Of a stretch of 24,189 nucleotides of DNA, positions 1-5,145 are shown one piece after another; positions within the stretch are counted from its first letter, which is position 1, and the number at the start of each line of letters is the position of its first letter. Source of the stretch: Bacillota bacterium (GTDB taxonomy: Bacteria; Bacillota; Clostridia; Clostridiales; Clostridiaceae); NCBI GenBank assembly GCA_023445445.1, contig JAEXLD010000028.1:1-24189 (forward strand), in the 5' to 3' direction. The notes beneath the pieces were generated by a model. That model saw only the letters and a program-made list of their open reading frames with translations. It was not told the origin of the DNA and searched no databases. The position numbers and the translations under genes were made by a program.

Positions 1-74
1 TGTGTTAAATTTGATACATTTTCTTTTCCGCCTATTTTTTCTAAAATGACTTTAGCTAAATTTTCATAATTCAT
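1..74 (-). CDS. PTS permease, beta-glucoside family EIIBC, N-terminal fragment
   Basis: Only the first 24 codons are in the window; the gene continues off the left edge. The ATG at 74 opens a peptide beginning MNYENLAKVILEKIGGKENV followed by SNLT, which matches the start of EIIB domains of the beta-glucoside/sucrose PTS class, where the phosphorylated cysteine follows shortly after (in a motif like LTHCATRLR, outside the window). The family phosphorylates a beta-glucoside or related sugar during uptake. It lies downstream of a licT-type antiterminator and behind two RAT sites, so it is almost certainly the target of that regulator. A GTGAGG sequence at 85-90 is the likely ribosome binding site. 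The exact sugar cannot be told from this fragment. Confidence 0.8.
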   Translation of the reverse strand, partial: MNYENLAKVILEKIGGKENVSNLT

Positions 75-76
75 AG

Positions 77-127
77 CTTAATTCCTCACTTTCAAAATTT
101 AAATTATTTAAGTTTTGAAGAATTAAG
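77..127 (-). promoter_or_regulatory. Hairpin enclosing the PTS gene ribosome binding site
   Basis: Read on the minus strand, CTTAATTC (127-120) can pair with GAATTAAG (84-77), and inside it TTCAAAACTTAAAT (119-106) pairs with ATTTAAATTTTGAA (104-91) with one mismatch. The probable Shine-Dalgarno sequence GTGAGG (90-85) lies in a bulge of this helix and the ATG is three bases beyond it. There is no T-run, so this is not a conventional terminator. Its 5' base overlaps the end of the adjacent RAT by only two bases. A role in translation control is inferred, not shown. Confidence 0.4.
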
Positions 128-157
128 GTTTTGCCTGATGGTCTCAGTTACAATCCT
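126..157 (-). promoter_or_regulatory. RAT antiterminator-binding site, copy 2 (proximal to the PTS gene)
   Basis: On the minus strand this reads GGATTGTAACTG, a loop, then CAGGCAAAACCT, which is the ribonucleic antiterminator (RAT) consensus bound by BglG/LicT proteins. It is identical over 32 bases to the RAT at 454-485. Unlike the other two RATs it has no typical terminator after it. Instead it abuts a hairpin that encloses the ribosome binding site of the PTS gene. Confidence 0.85.
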
Positions 158-260
158 ATGAAACTTCTTGTTATAAAATTAATTACCTGCTATCCCCTCC
201 AATCATAAATTACTTATCAGTATATAATAAAAAACCTAAATTAACTTATAAATAATCACT

Positions 261-428
261 GGATATGGGGCTGTGGCACAGCCCTATATTAAAAATTTAG
301 AATGTAAAATGAAGAATTATTGAAGTAATTTGTTCCAAATCACCAAAAATATATTTTTTAAACTCCTAAAGGAGTTTATTCTTTTATTTTACATCTTTCA
401 TTTTACATTGTGCGACAGCACATTTCGT
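261..428. repeat. Insert within the terminator loop, with small inverted ends
   Basis: This is the segment between the two terminator arms. Near its ends lie GCTGTGGCACA (270-280) and, inverted, GCTGTCGCACA (419-409), which match at 10 of 11 positions. Each end can also fold on itself: GGGCTGTG/CACAGCCC at 268-284 and TGTGC/GCACA at 409-422. The core is the AATGTAAAATG-bounded repeat at 301-409. It has no coding capacity. Confidence 0.5.
301..409. repeat. Dispersed palindromic repeat, copy A (MITE-like)
   Basis: This 109-base element is bounded by AATGTAAAATG (301-311) and its inverse CATTTTACATT (399-409). Inside is a segment beginning GAATTATTGAAGTAATTTG, followed by TTCCAAAT and ACCA, and a hairpin AAACTCC-TAAA-GGAGTTT (360-377). 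The same order of parts, inverted, occurs at 18297-18415. It has no open reading frame, so any movement would depend on a transposase in trans. Confidence 0.65.
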
Positions 429-453
429 AGTGATTAATTATTCTTGCTAACTT

Positions 454-485
454 AGGTTTTGCCTGATGGTCTCAGTTACAATCCT
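454..485 (-). promoter_or_regulatory. RAT antiterminator-binding site, copy 1 (after licT)
   Basis: On the minus strand it reads GGATTGTAACTG, loop, CAGGCAAAACCT, which is the BglG/LicT target hairpin. It begins 19 bases after the licT stop codon, and its last bases are also the start of the terminator arm at 460-429. Bound LicT would therefore block termination and allow readthrough from licT into the PTS gene. Confidence 0.85.
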
Positions 486-504
486 TATAAAGTTAAATAT
501 TATT

Positions 505-1341
505 CTAATAACTTTCTTTTACAACTCTCGCCGTATGAACTATAAGATATAGTTTTTCCTCTTTTGTTAGTTCATTATTAAACTTCTTTTTTATAAATCC
601 ATCAATCTTTTTAGTACATTCATAGGATTTTGGATATTTATATTTAATCATTTCAAAAAGTTCATTATCATTATCCTCATAATACTTTCCATTTACCAAT
701 CTTTGAGCAAAGAACTTTAAATGAGTAATAAATCTATAATAATTTATTGATTCTTCATCAAAATCTATATTAAAATGATACTTTACTATTTTTAAAACTT
801 CATTTATTAAATTAATTATATCTACTATTTGTGGCATATCTTGACTTAATTCACCATTTAAAATATGCATTGCTATTGCTGCAGCTTCATCCTCTGGAAG
901 CTCTATTCCAAGTCTATTTTTTATTACTTCTAATGCCTTAAGACCAATTTCAAATTCTGTTTTATGTAGCCTTTTTATATCCCAAAGCATAACATTTTTC
1001 ATGTCTAAATTATTTTCATGTCTGTTTATAGAAAAGCTTATATGATCAGTAAGTGTTAAATAAATATTTTCATTTAATTTTATACCTAACTTTTCTTCTG
1101 CATAATTAATTATTTCCTCAGCAATCTCTAAATTTTCCACAGGAATATCTTTAACTAATGCAATTAGCTTCTCATTGATACTTTTATTACTTAAAACAAA
1201 TATCTTGTCAACCTTGTCCTCATCAACCTCATCACCTTTTTTCTTTTGAAAGGCTATCCCTCTCCCCATAACTACTGCTTCTTCATTATTTTCATTAATA
1301 ATTGTAATGACATTGTTATTTAACACTTTATTAATAAGCAT
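505..1341 (-). CDS. licT: BglG/LicT-family transcriptional antiterminator
   Basis: This RNA-binding regulator of PTS operons binds RAT hairpins and prevents termination when sugar is present. The 278-residue protein has the usual order: an N-terminal RNA-binding CAT domain (about 1-55, beginning MLINKVLNNN, with GRGIAF at 27-31), PRD1 (about 65-170) and PRD2 (about 172-278). The four PRD histidines that are phosphorylated in the family fall at H100, H159, H207 and H269, the same numbers as in Bacillus subtilis LicT. This also supports the ATG at 1341 as the start, with AGAAGGAG upstream. A longer frame from a TTG at 1410 would run into the leader terminator and is rejected. The gene is flanked by RAT sites on both sides, indicating autoregulation and control of the downstream PTS gene. 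Confidence 0.95.
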   Translation of the reverse strand: MLINKVLNNNVITIINENNEEAVVMGRGIAFQKKKGDEVDEDKVDKIFVLSNKSINEKLIALVKDIPVENLEIAEEIINYAEEKLGIKLNENIYLTLTDHISFSINRHENNLDMKNVMLWDIKRLHKTEFEIGLKALEVIKNRLGIELPEDEAAAIAMHILNGELSQDMPQIVDIINLINEVLKIVKYHFNIDFDEESINYYRFITHLKFFAQRLVNGKYYEDNDNELFEMIKYKYPKSYECTKKIDGFIKKKFNNELTKEEKLYLIVHTARVVKESY

Positions 1342-1408
1342 ATCCCTAACTCCTTCTGTATAATTTCCTATTAGAAATATAAAGTATATTATGCAACCAG
1401 CATTATAC

Positions 1409-1480
1409 AAAAAAACCTAAACTAATATCAAATAGTTATAGTACACCTACTAAAACTAATTTGGTATCAATTTAGGTTTT
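1409..1480 (-). terminator. Leader terminator of licT, overlapping RAT
   Basis: The minus-strand 5' arm (1480-1449) starting AAAACCTAAATTGATA pairs with the 3' arm (1442-1412) ending TTTAGGTTTT, over about 30 bases with a few mismatches and a six-base loop. Seven T residues close it at 1415-1409. The first arm overlaps the RAT at 1502-1474, giving the mutually exclusive RAT/terminator pair of LicT-controlled leaders. Confidence 0.9.
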
Positions 1481-1502
1481 GCCTGCTTCCCAGTAACAAT
1501 CC
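1474..1502 (-). promoter_or_regulatory. RAT antiterminator-binding site in the licT leader
   Basis: The minus strand reads GGATTGTTACTG, loop GGAAG, CAGGCAAAACCT. This is closer to the classical RAT than the two downstream copies, which have ATTGTAACTG and a longer loop. It sits just after the promoter at 1531-1559, so licT controls its own transcription. Confidence 0.9.
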
Positions 1503-1530
1503 ACAAATGGATCCTCATTAATATGTTCTT

Positions 1531-1559
1531 ATTTTAATATATCATGTAAACATTGTCAA
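1531..1559 (-). promoter_or_regulatory. Promoter of licT-PTS operon
   Basis: TTGACA (1559-1554), a 17-base spacer, and TAAAAT (1536-1531) on the minus strand give a sigma-A type promoter. It would start transcription about 20-25 bases before the first RAT, as expected for an antitermination leader. Confidence 0.7.
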
Positions 1560-1589
1560 CTAATTTGTATAAAAAAGTTCAATAATTAG

Positions 1590-2249
1590 TTAATAGTTAT
1601 TTAAATTTAATGTATTTCCAGTTGAATTTGCCCTGTTTAAAGCCATTAAAAACACCTCTTCAGGTTGTGCTCCACTTATCATAAATTTATCATCAATAAT
1701 GAATGTAGGAACAGAAGTAATAGAATAGTTTCTAGCTAAGTTTTCATCTTCTCTTACTTCTTTTTTGTATTTATCACTATTTAATACTTTAAGTGCTTCA
1801 TCTTTATTTAATCCAATACTATTTGCAATATCACCTAAAGTATCAAAATTACTAATATTCTTAGAATCTATAAAATATGCTTTAAATAAAGCTTCTGTCA
1901 TTTCAATATTCTTATCATAATCCTTTGCAAAATGAATCATACGATGTGCATCAAAAGAGTTAGTAAGTACTAAATCATCAAAGTTATAATCTAAGCCTAA
2001 AGTTTTAGCTTGATTTACTATATTATCATTATTAGCTTTTGCCTCATTTATACTAATTCCATATTTTTTAGAAATAGCTTCATGAATGTTACTATTATTT
2101 GCTTTTTCTGCATTAGGATTTAATTCAAAGCTCCTAAAGACTACTTGTACATCCTCTTTATTATTAAATTTATCTAAAGCATTTTCAAATCTACGTTTTC
2201 CAATATAACAAAATGGACAAAATATATCTGACCAAATTTCTATTTTCAT
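1590..2249 (-). CDS. DsbA-family (FrnE-like) thioredoxin-fold oxidoreductase
   Basis: The 219-residue protein begins MKIEIWSDIFCPFCYIGKRR, which is the start of FrnE-type DsbA proteins. The redox motif CPFC is at residues 11-14. The helical insert runs through the middle, and the cis-proline loop is SVTSVPTF-like (reading SITSVPTFII near residues 178-187), followed by ISGAQPEE, which is conserved in this family. There is no signal peptide, so it is cytoplasmic. Such proteins act as thiol-disulfide oxidoreductases or isomerases and some are linked to oxidative or solvent stress. It has an AGGAGG ribosome binding site and a good promoter of its own, and is not part of the neighbouring sugar operons. 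Confidence 0.9.
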   Translation of the reverse strand: MKIEIWSDIFCPFCYIGKRRFENALDKFNNKEDVQVVFRSFELNPNAEKANNSNIHEAISKKYGISINEAKANNDNIVNQAKTLGLDYNFDDLVLTNSFDAHRMIHFAKDYDKNIEMTEALFKAYFIDSKNISNFDTLGDIANSIGLNKDEALKVLNSDKYKKEVREDENLARNYSITSVPTFIIDDKFMISGAQPEEVFLMALNRANSTGNTLNLNNY

Positions 2250-2283
2250 TTTTTTACCTCCTGTTATTTATAAATAATTATTT

Positions 2284-2312
2284 ATTATATACTTTTTAAA
2301 ACATATATTCAA
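2284..2312 (-). promoter_or_regulatory. Promoter of the DsbA-like gene
   Basis: TTGAAT (2312-2307), a 17-base spacer and a perfect TATAAT (2289-2284) on the minus strand lie about 40 bases upstream of the start codon. Confidence 0.7.
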
Positions 2313-2330
2313 ATAAATCCTGAATTGGAT

Positions 2331-2358
2331 AAAAAAACAGCTACCTTTCGGTAGCCTT
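2331..2358 (-). terminator. Terminator of the nine-gene sugar-acid operon
   Basis: On the minus strand GCTACC (2355-2350), loop GAAA, GGTAGC (2345-2340), then a run of seven T residues (2337-2331). It lies just after the stop codon of the hexuloisomerase gene and before the promoter of the DsbA-like gene. Confidence 0.85.
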
Positions 2359-2375
2359 TTAAAGTATTAATTCCA

Positions 2376-2915
2376 TTACCAATGAGTTTTGGTAGCTGAT
2401 TCATTTGAAATTTTATCTCTTTGACTTAAATATAAACACAAACCATCTAAAACTATATGAAGGCTTTGATCAAATAGAGAACTTAATAGTTGAATTGATT
2501 TTCTCTCTAATCCTGTATCTCCTTTTACTGTTCCTGGAACTATAACAATAATATCTGATTCCTTTGCTAAATCTGATTCTTTATTGCTTGTAAATGAAAC
2601 TATCTCACAACCTATTTTTTTAGCTTTTTTAACATCAGAAATTACATTAGAGCTTTTCCCCGATCCAGAAACTGCTATAAAAAGATCATCTTTATTTAAT
2701 GCTGGGGTAATAGTTTCTCCAACTACATATACATTATAGCCTAAGTGCATAAGTCTCATAGCAAAGCCCTTAGCCATAAGTCCTGAACGACCTTCTCCAT
2801 GAACAAAAATTCTTCTTTCTTTAGTTACTTTTGATGCTGCACTTAAAAATTCATTATCATTTATTTTCTCAACAACGTCCTTTATTTCATTTAAGATAAC
2901 ATTAAACACTTCCAT
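2376..2915 (-). CDS. hxlB: 6-phospho-3-hexuloisomerase (SIS domain)
   Basis: The 179-residue protein is a single SIS domain of the size of PHI (HxlB), which interconverts 3-hexulose 6-phosphate and fructose 6-phosphate. Visible features are the glycine-rich VHGEGRSGLMAKGFAMRL segment (about 38-55), the SIS phosphate loop VSGSGKSS (about 82-89), and the PHI-like region PGTVKGDTG near 127-135 leading to LFDQSLHIVLD. The protein ends in THW, like many PHI proteins. Its ATG overlaps the stop codon of the synthase gene by one base (TAATG), so the two are translationally coupled. It is the last gene of the operon. The pairing with HPS makes the PHI call firm; the physiological direction is open. 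Confidence 0.88.
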   Translation of the reverse strand: MEVFNVILNEIKDVVEKINDNEFLSAASKVTKERRIFVHGEGRSGLMAKGFAMRLMHLGYNVYVVGETITPALNKDDLFIAVSGSGKSSNVISDVKKAKKIGCEIVSFTSNKESDLAKESDIIVIVPGTVKGDTGLERKSIQLLSSLFDQSLHIVLDGLCLYLSQRDKISNESATKTHW

Positions 2916-3541
2916 TATATTTTTTCCTCCATAAGTTTTTTAAAGGTCTTAGCAGACTCTTTTATATTTACGGATTTAGTAATAGCACTACCTACTATAG
3001 CTATATGAAAATTGGCTTTTTTAATAGTACTAATATTTTCTATATTTACCCCTCCAGCAATAGCTAATCTGCTACTTAAATTTTTCAAATCACCTACTGT
3101 TGAATTAATTAAATCTTCAAGTCCGACTCCTTTATTATCTGAAGGTAAGTGAATGCAAATTATCCCATCTGAAAACTCATCTAAAATATTTTTTTCTTTT
3201 GAGAAATCAATTAAATCAATTAAATAATCCTTACCATATTTGTTAGCTACCCTTTTACAAATCCTTAAGGTTTCTAGTGATGCTCCACCAAGAACTGTAG
3301 CAATATCAGCTCCAGCATTAAATACTCCTTCAAATTCATATTCTGCTTCGTCTACAGTTTTAATATCTGCTAATATTACTTTACTTGGAAATTCCTTTTT
3401 AATTTTACGTATTGAATCTAAACCGTAATCTTTAATTAAAGATGTCCCAATTTCGATAATATCCGAAAAATCCTCTACTTCCCTTATTATATCTATTGCT
3501 TTTTCTATAGACACCCTATCTATTGCTACTTGAAGCTTCAT
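2915..3541 (-). CDS. hxlA: 3-hexulose-6-phosphate synthase (OMPDC superfamily)
   Basis: This 208-residue (beta/alpha)8 enzyme belongs to the HPS/KGPDC group. The superfamily motif D-x-K-x-x-D is seen in LADIKTVDEAEYE (about 58-70). The first strand AIDRV (6-10), IEIGTSL (30-36), the IHLPSDNKGVG region (135-145) and the phosphate-binding AIAGGVN and IVGSAIT loops near the C-terminus all fit. HPS condenses formaldehyde with ribulose 5-phosphate, or runs in reverse. The related 3-keto-L-gulonate 6-phosphate decarboxylase carries an HRSRD-type motif after the histidine, which this protein lacks, and the next gene is PHI, so HPS is preferred. It starts one base after the kinase stop with an AAAGGAG site. 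Confidence 0.82.
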   Translation of the reverse strand: MKLQVAIDRVSIEKAIDIIREVEDFSDIIEIGTSLIKDYGLDSIRKIKKEFPSKVILADIKTVDEAEYEFEGVFNAGADIATVLGGASLETLRICKRVANKYGKDYLIDLIDFSKEKNILDEFSDGIICIHLPSDNKGVGLEDLINSTVGDLKNLSSRLAIAGGVNIENISTIKKANFHIAIVGSAITKSVNIKESAKTFKKLMEEKI

Positions 3542-3542
3542 G

Positions 3543-4481
3543 TTAATTCTCCTTTATAAACTTATCTAATTCCTCTCTTGTAGGTAATCCTTCATTATCA
3601 CTTACAAAGGTTACTTGAATGGCACCTATTGCATTACCTCTTACTACCGCTTCTTCAAGCTCTAATTCTTCCAGTATTCCACTTATTATTCCTACAGCAA
3701 AGCCATCTCCTGCTCCTACAGTATCTACTACCTTATCCACTTTAAAACCTTTCTTTCTATAGGTCCTAGAGCCACTTCTAACATAAGCACCTTTGCTACC
3801 TTCTTTTATTATAATATCATTTATGCCTAAGTTTTGATAGAAATCTGCAATCTTATCTGGATCACTACTTCCTGTTAAAATTAATCCTTCTGATATTCCA
3901 GGCAATATTAAATCACACTTACTAGCTAAGTCATTAATAACCTTAATCATCACTTCTTCACTTTCCCATAAAGCTGGTCTTAAGTTAGGATCAAAAGTAA
4001 TATATGCACCTTCTTCTCTTGCCTTTTCCATTATTCTATAAGTTGCTTCTCTACATCCTAGAGATAATGCTGGTGGAATACCAGTAACATGAACTAATTC
4101 TACTCCATGAAAATCTATTTTATCTATATCTTCTGCTGTCATATAAGAAAAAGCTGACCCTTTTCTATAATAAGCAGTAACAGGATCTCCAGAAGAAACC
4201 TTACTTTTAAGCATTATTGCAGTTTTGTAAATAGGATCAAAGGTAATAAATTTTGTTCCTATACCTTCTTTATCTAAAAAGTTCTTTACATACTTGCCTA
4301 ATGGTTCTTCTCCTAATTTAGTTATATACTCTACCTTATGTCCCAATCTTGTAAGGCCTGTACATACATTTACTTCTGCTCCCGCTAATGACCTTCTAAA
4401 TAATTCTACTTCTTCTAAAGGGCCCTCTTCTTCAGCTGTAAACATAGCCATAGGTTCCCCAAACAATATAACCTTACTCAA
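3543..4481 (-). CDS. kdgK: PfkB-family sugar kinase, probable 2-keto-3-deoxygluconate kinase
   Basis: The ribokinase-fold protein (about 312 residues) transfers phosphate from ATP to a sugar or sugar acid. The start SKVILFGEPMAMF and GPLEEVELFRRSLAGAEVN are like KDG kinases of Firmicutes, and the PfkB C-terminal signature DTVGAGDGFAVG holds the catalytic aspartate. I chose the TTG at 4481: it has AAAGGAGG seven bases upstream, it overlaps the preceding stop codon (TTGAGTAA), and it gives the family N-terminus. The longer ATG frame from 4544 adds 21 residues that are out-of-frame readings of the upstream gene. With the aldolase in the same operon it would convert KDG to KDPG and then pyruvate plus glyceraldehyde 3-phosphate. 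The exact substrate is inferred. Confidence 0.8.
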   Translation of the reverse strand: MSKVILFGEPMAMFTAEEEGPLEEVELFRRSLAGAEVNVCTGLTRLGHKVEYITKLGEEPLGKYVKNFLDKEGIGTKFITFDPIYKTAIMLKSKVSSGDPVTAYYRKGSAFSYMTAEDIDKIDFHGVELVHVTGIPPALSLGCREATYRIMEKAREEGAYITFDPNLRPALWESEEVMIKVINDLASKCDLILPGISEGLILTGSSDPDKIADFYQNLGINDIIIKEGSKGAYVRSGSRTYRKKGFKVDKVVDTVGAGDGFAVGIISGILEELELEEAVVRGNAIGAIQVTFVSDNEGLPTREELDKFIKEN

Positions 4482-5145
4482 AATAAAGTCCTCCTTTAAA
4501 TCCTTGTATTTCTTTATATAATTCATGGGCTTTTTTCTCATCATGAGGATATAACATTAATACATCAAATACATAGGGATTATAGCTTAATGATAATAAT
4601 TCCTTTGCAAAGGACATTGCTGCTATTTCCCCTATTGATACTAAACCAGACTTGTATTTAAAAGATCCTATTTTCCACAAAACTATTTTAGTATTTTTTG
4701 TATAAATATCCTTATTATTTTCCTCTATATGATGAAATAACTCATGTGCTAGTAAAACACTTTCAACATCTACATATTCTAATTTATTACTTAGTTTATT
4801 ATCTGTAATAAATTTTTCTACTAATAATTTATTCTTCTTAAATATAGTAATTTTATTAGGGCTGTTATAACAAGCAAACATAATATAAGAATCGGTTAGA
4901 TTTGAATCTTTTTCAATAATTTCTAACCCCATCTTTTTTACTATTTTTTTTATCGGGATCTCCTTATATTTTTCTTTTACTTTTAAAGCTTCGTTTTTTC
5001 CACATTCAATAGCTTTTATAATAAATTCTTTTTTTAATTCTTCCGTTACTTTACCTTTAAGGGGGTCTCTGCTAAAAGCATATTGACCCCACTTTTCATC
5101 ATTGATACTTACAAGAAAATCTATTTTTTCTGTATCAAATATCAT
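4474..5145 (-). CDS. Putative zinc metallopeptidase, ImmA/IrrE-like (HELFHH)
   Basis: This 223-residue protein has a gluzincin-type motif HELFHH at about 134-139 and a downstream glutamate in IGEIAAMSFAKELL (E near 173), the arrangement H-E-x-x-H plus E seen in ImmA/IrrE (DUF955) peptidases. No signal peptide or membrane segment is visible and there is no helix-turn-helix domain. ImmA/IrrE proteins usually cleave a repressor or stress regulator. I start at the ATG at 5145, because TTGGAG lies six bases upstream; the TTG at 5157 has no such site. It overlaps the end of the hydantoinase-like gene by 11 bases and the kinase start by 8, so it is fully embedded in the operon. Function here is unknown. 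Candidates are processing of the LacI-type regulator or of an operon enzyme. Confidence 0.7.
   Translation of the reverse strand: MIFDTEKIDFLVSINDEKWGQYAFSRDPLKGKVTEELKKEFIIKAIECGKNEALKVKEKYKEIPIKKIVKKMGLEIIEKDSNLTDSYIMFACYNSPNKITIFKKNKLLVEKFITDNKLSNKLEYVDVESVLLAHELFHHIEENNKDIYTKNTKIVLWKIGSFKYKSGLVSIGEIAAMSFAKELLSLSYNPYVFDVLMLYPHDEKKAHELYKEIQGFKGGLYFE

Larger units (their letters stand above)
231..460 (-). terminator. RAT-controlled terminator whose loop carries an insertion
   Basis: On the minus strand the 5' arm (460-429) starts AAAACCTAAGTTA and ends TCACT. The 3' arm (260-231) starts AGTGATTATT and ends TTAGGTTTT followed by more T residues. The arms are complementary over most of about 30 bases, and the outer AAAACCTAA overlaps the end of RAT copy 1 exactly as in LicT-controlled leaders. 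The comparable terminator in the licT leader has a loop of only six bases, whereas here 168 bases (261-428) separate the arms. The extra DNA contains the dispersed repeat, so the element appears to have landed in the terminator loop. Whether it still terminates is not known. Confidence 0.65.

Noticed and set aside
268..284. GGGCTGTG/CACAGCCC hairpin as a terminator
   Set aside because: It is not followed by a T-run on either strand; it seems to be part of the inserted repeat segment.
1342..1410. N-terminal extension of the antiterminator from a TTG at 1410
   Set aside because: It lies in the leader right at the terminator T-run, has no ribosome binding site, and would shift the four PRD histidines away from the exact LicT numbering obtained from the ATG at 1341.
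2915..3541. 3-keto-L-gulonate 6-phosphate decarboxylase (UlaD-like) instead of HPS
   Set aside because: The HRSRD-like motif of that enzyme is missing, and a PHI gene follows directly with a one-base overlap. It cannot be fully excluded without assays.
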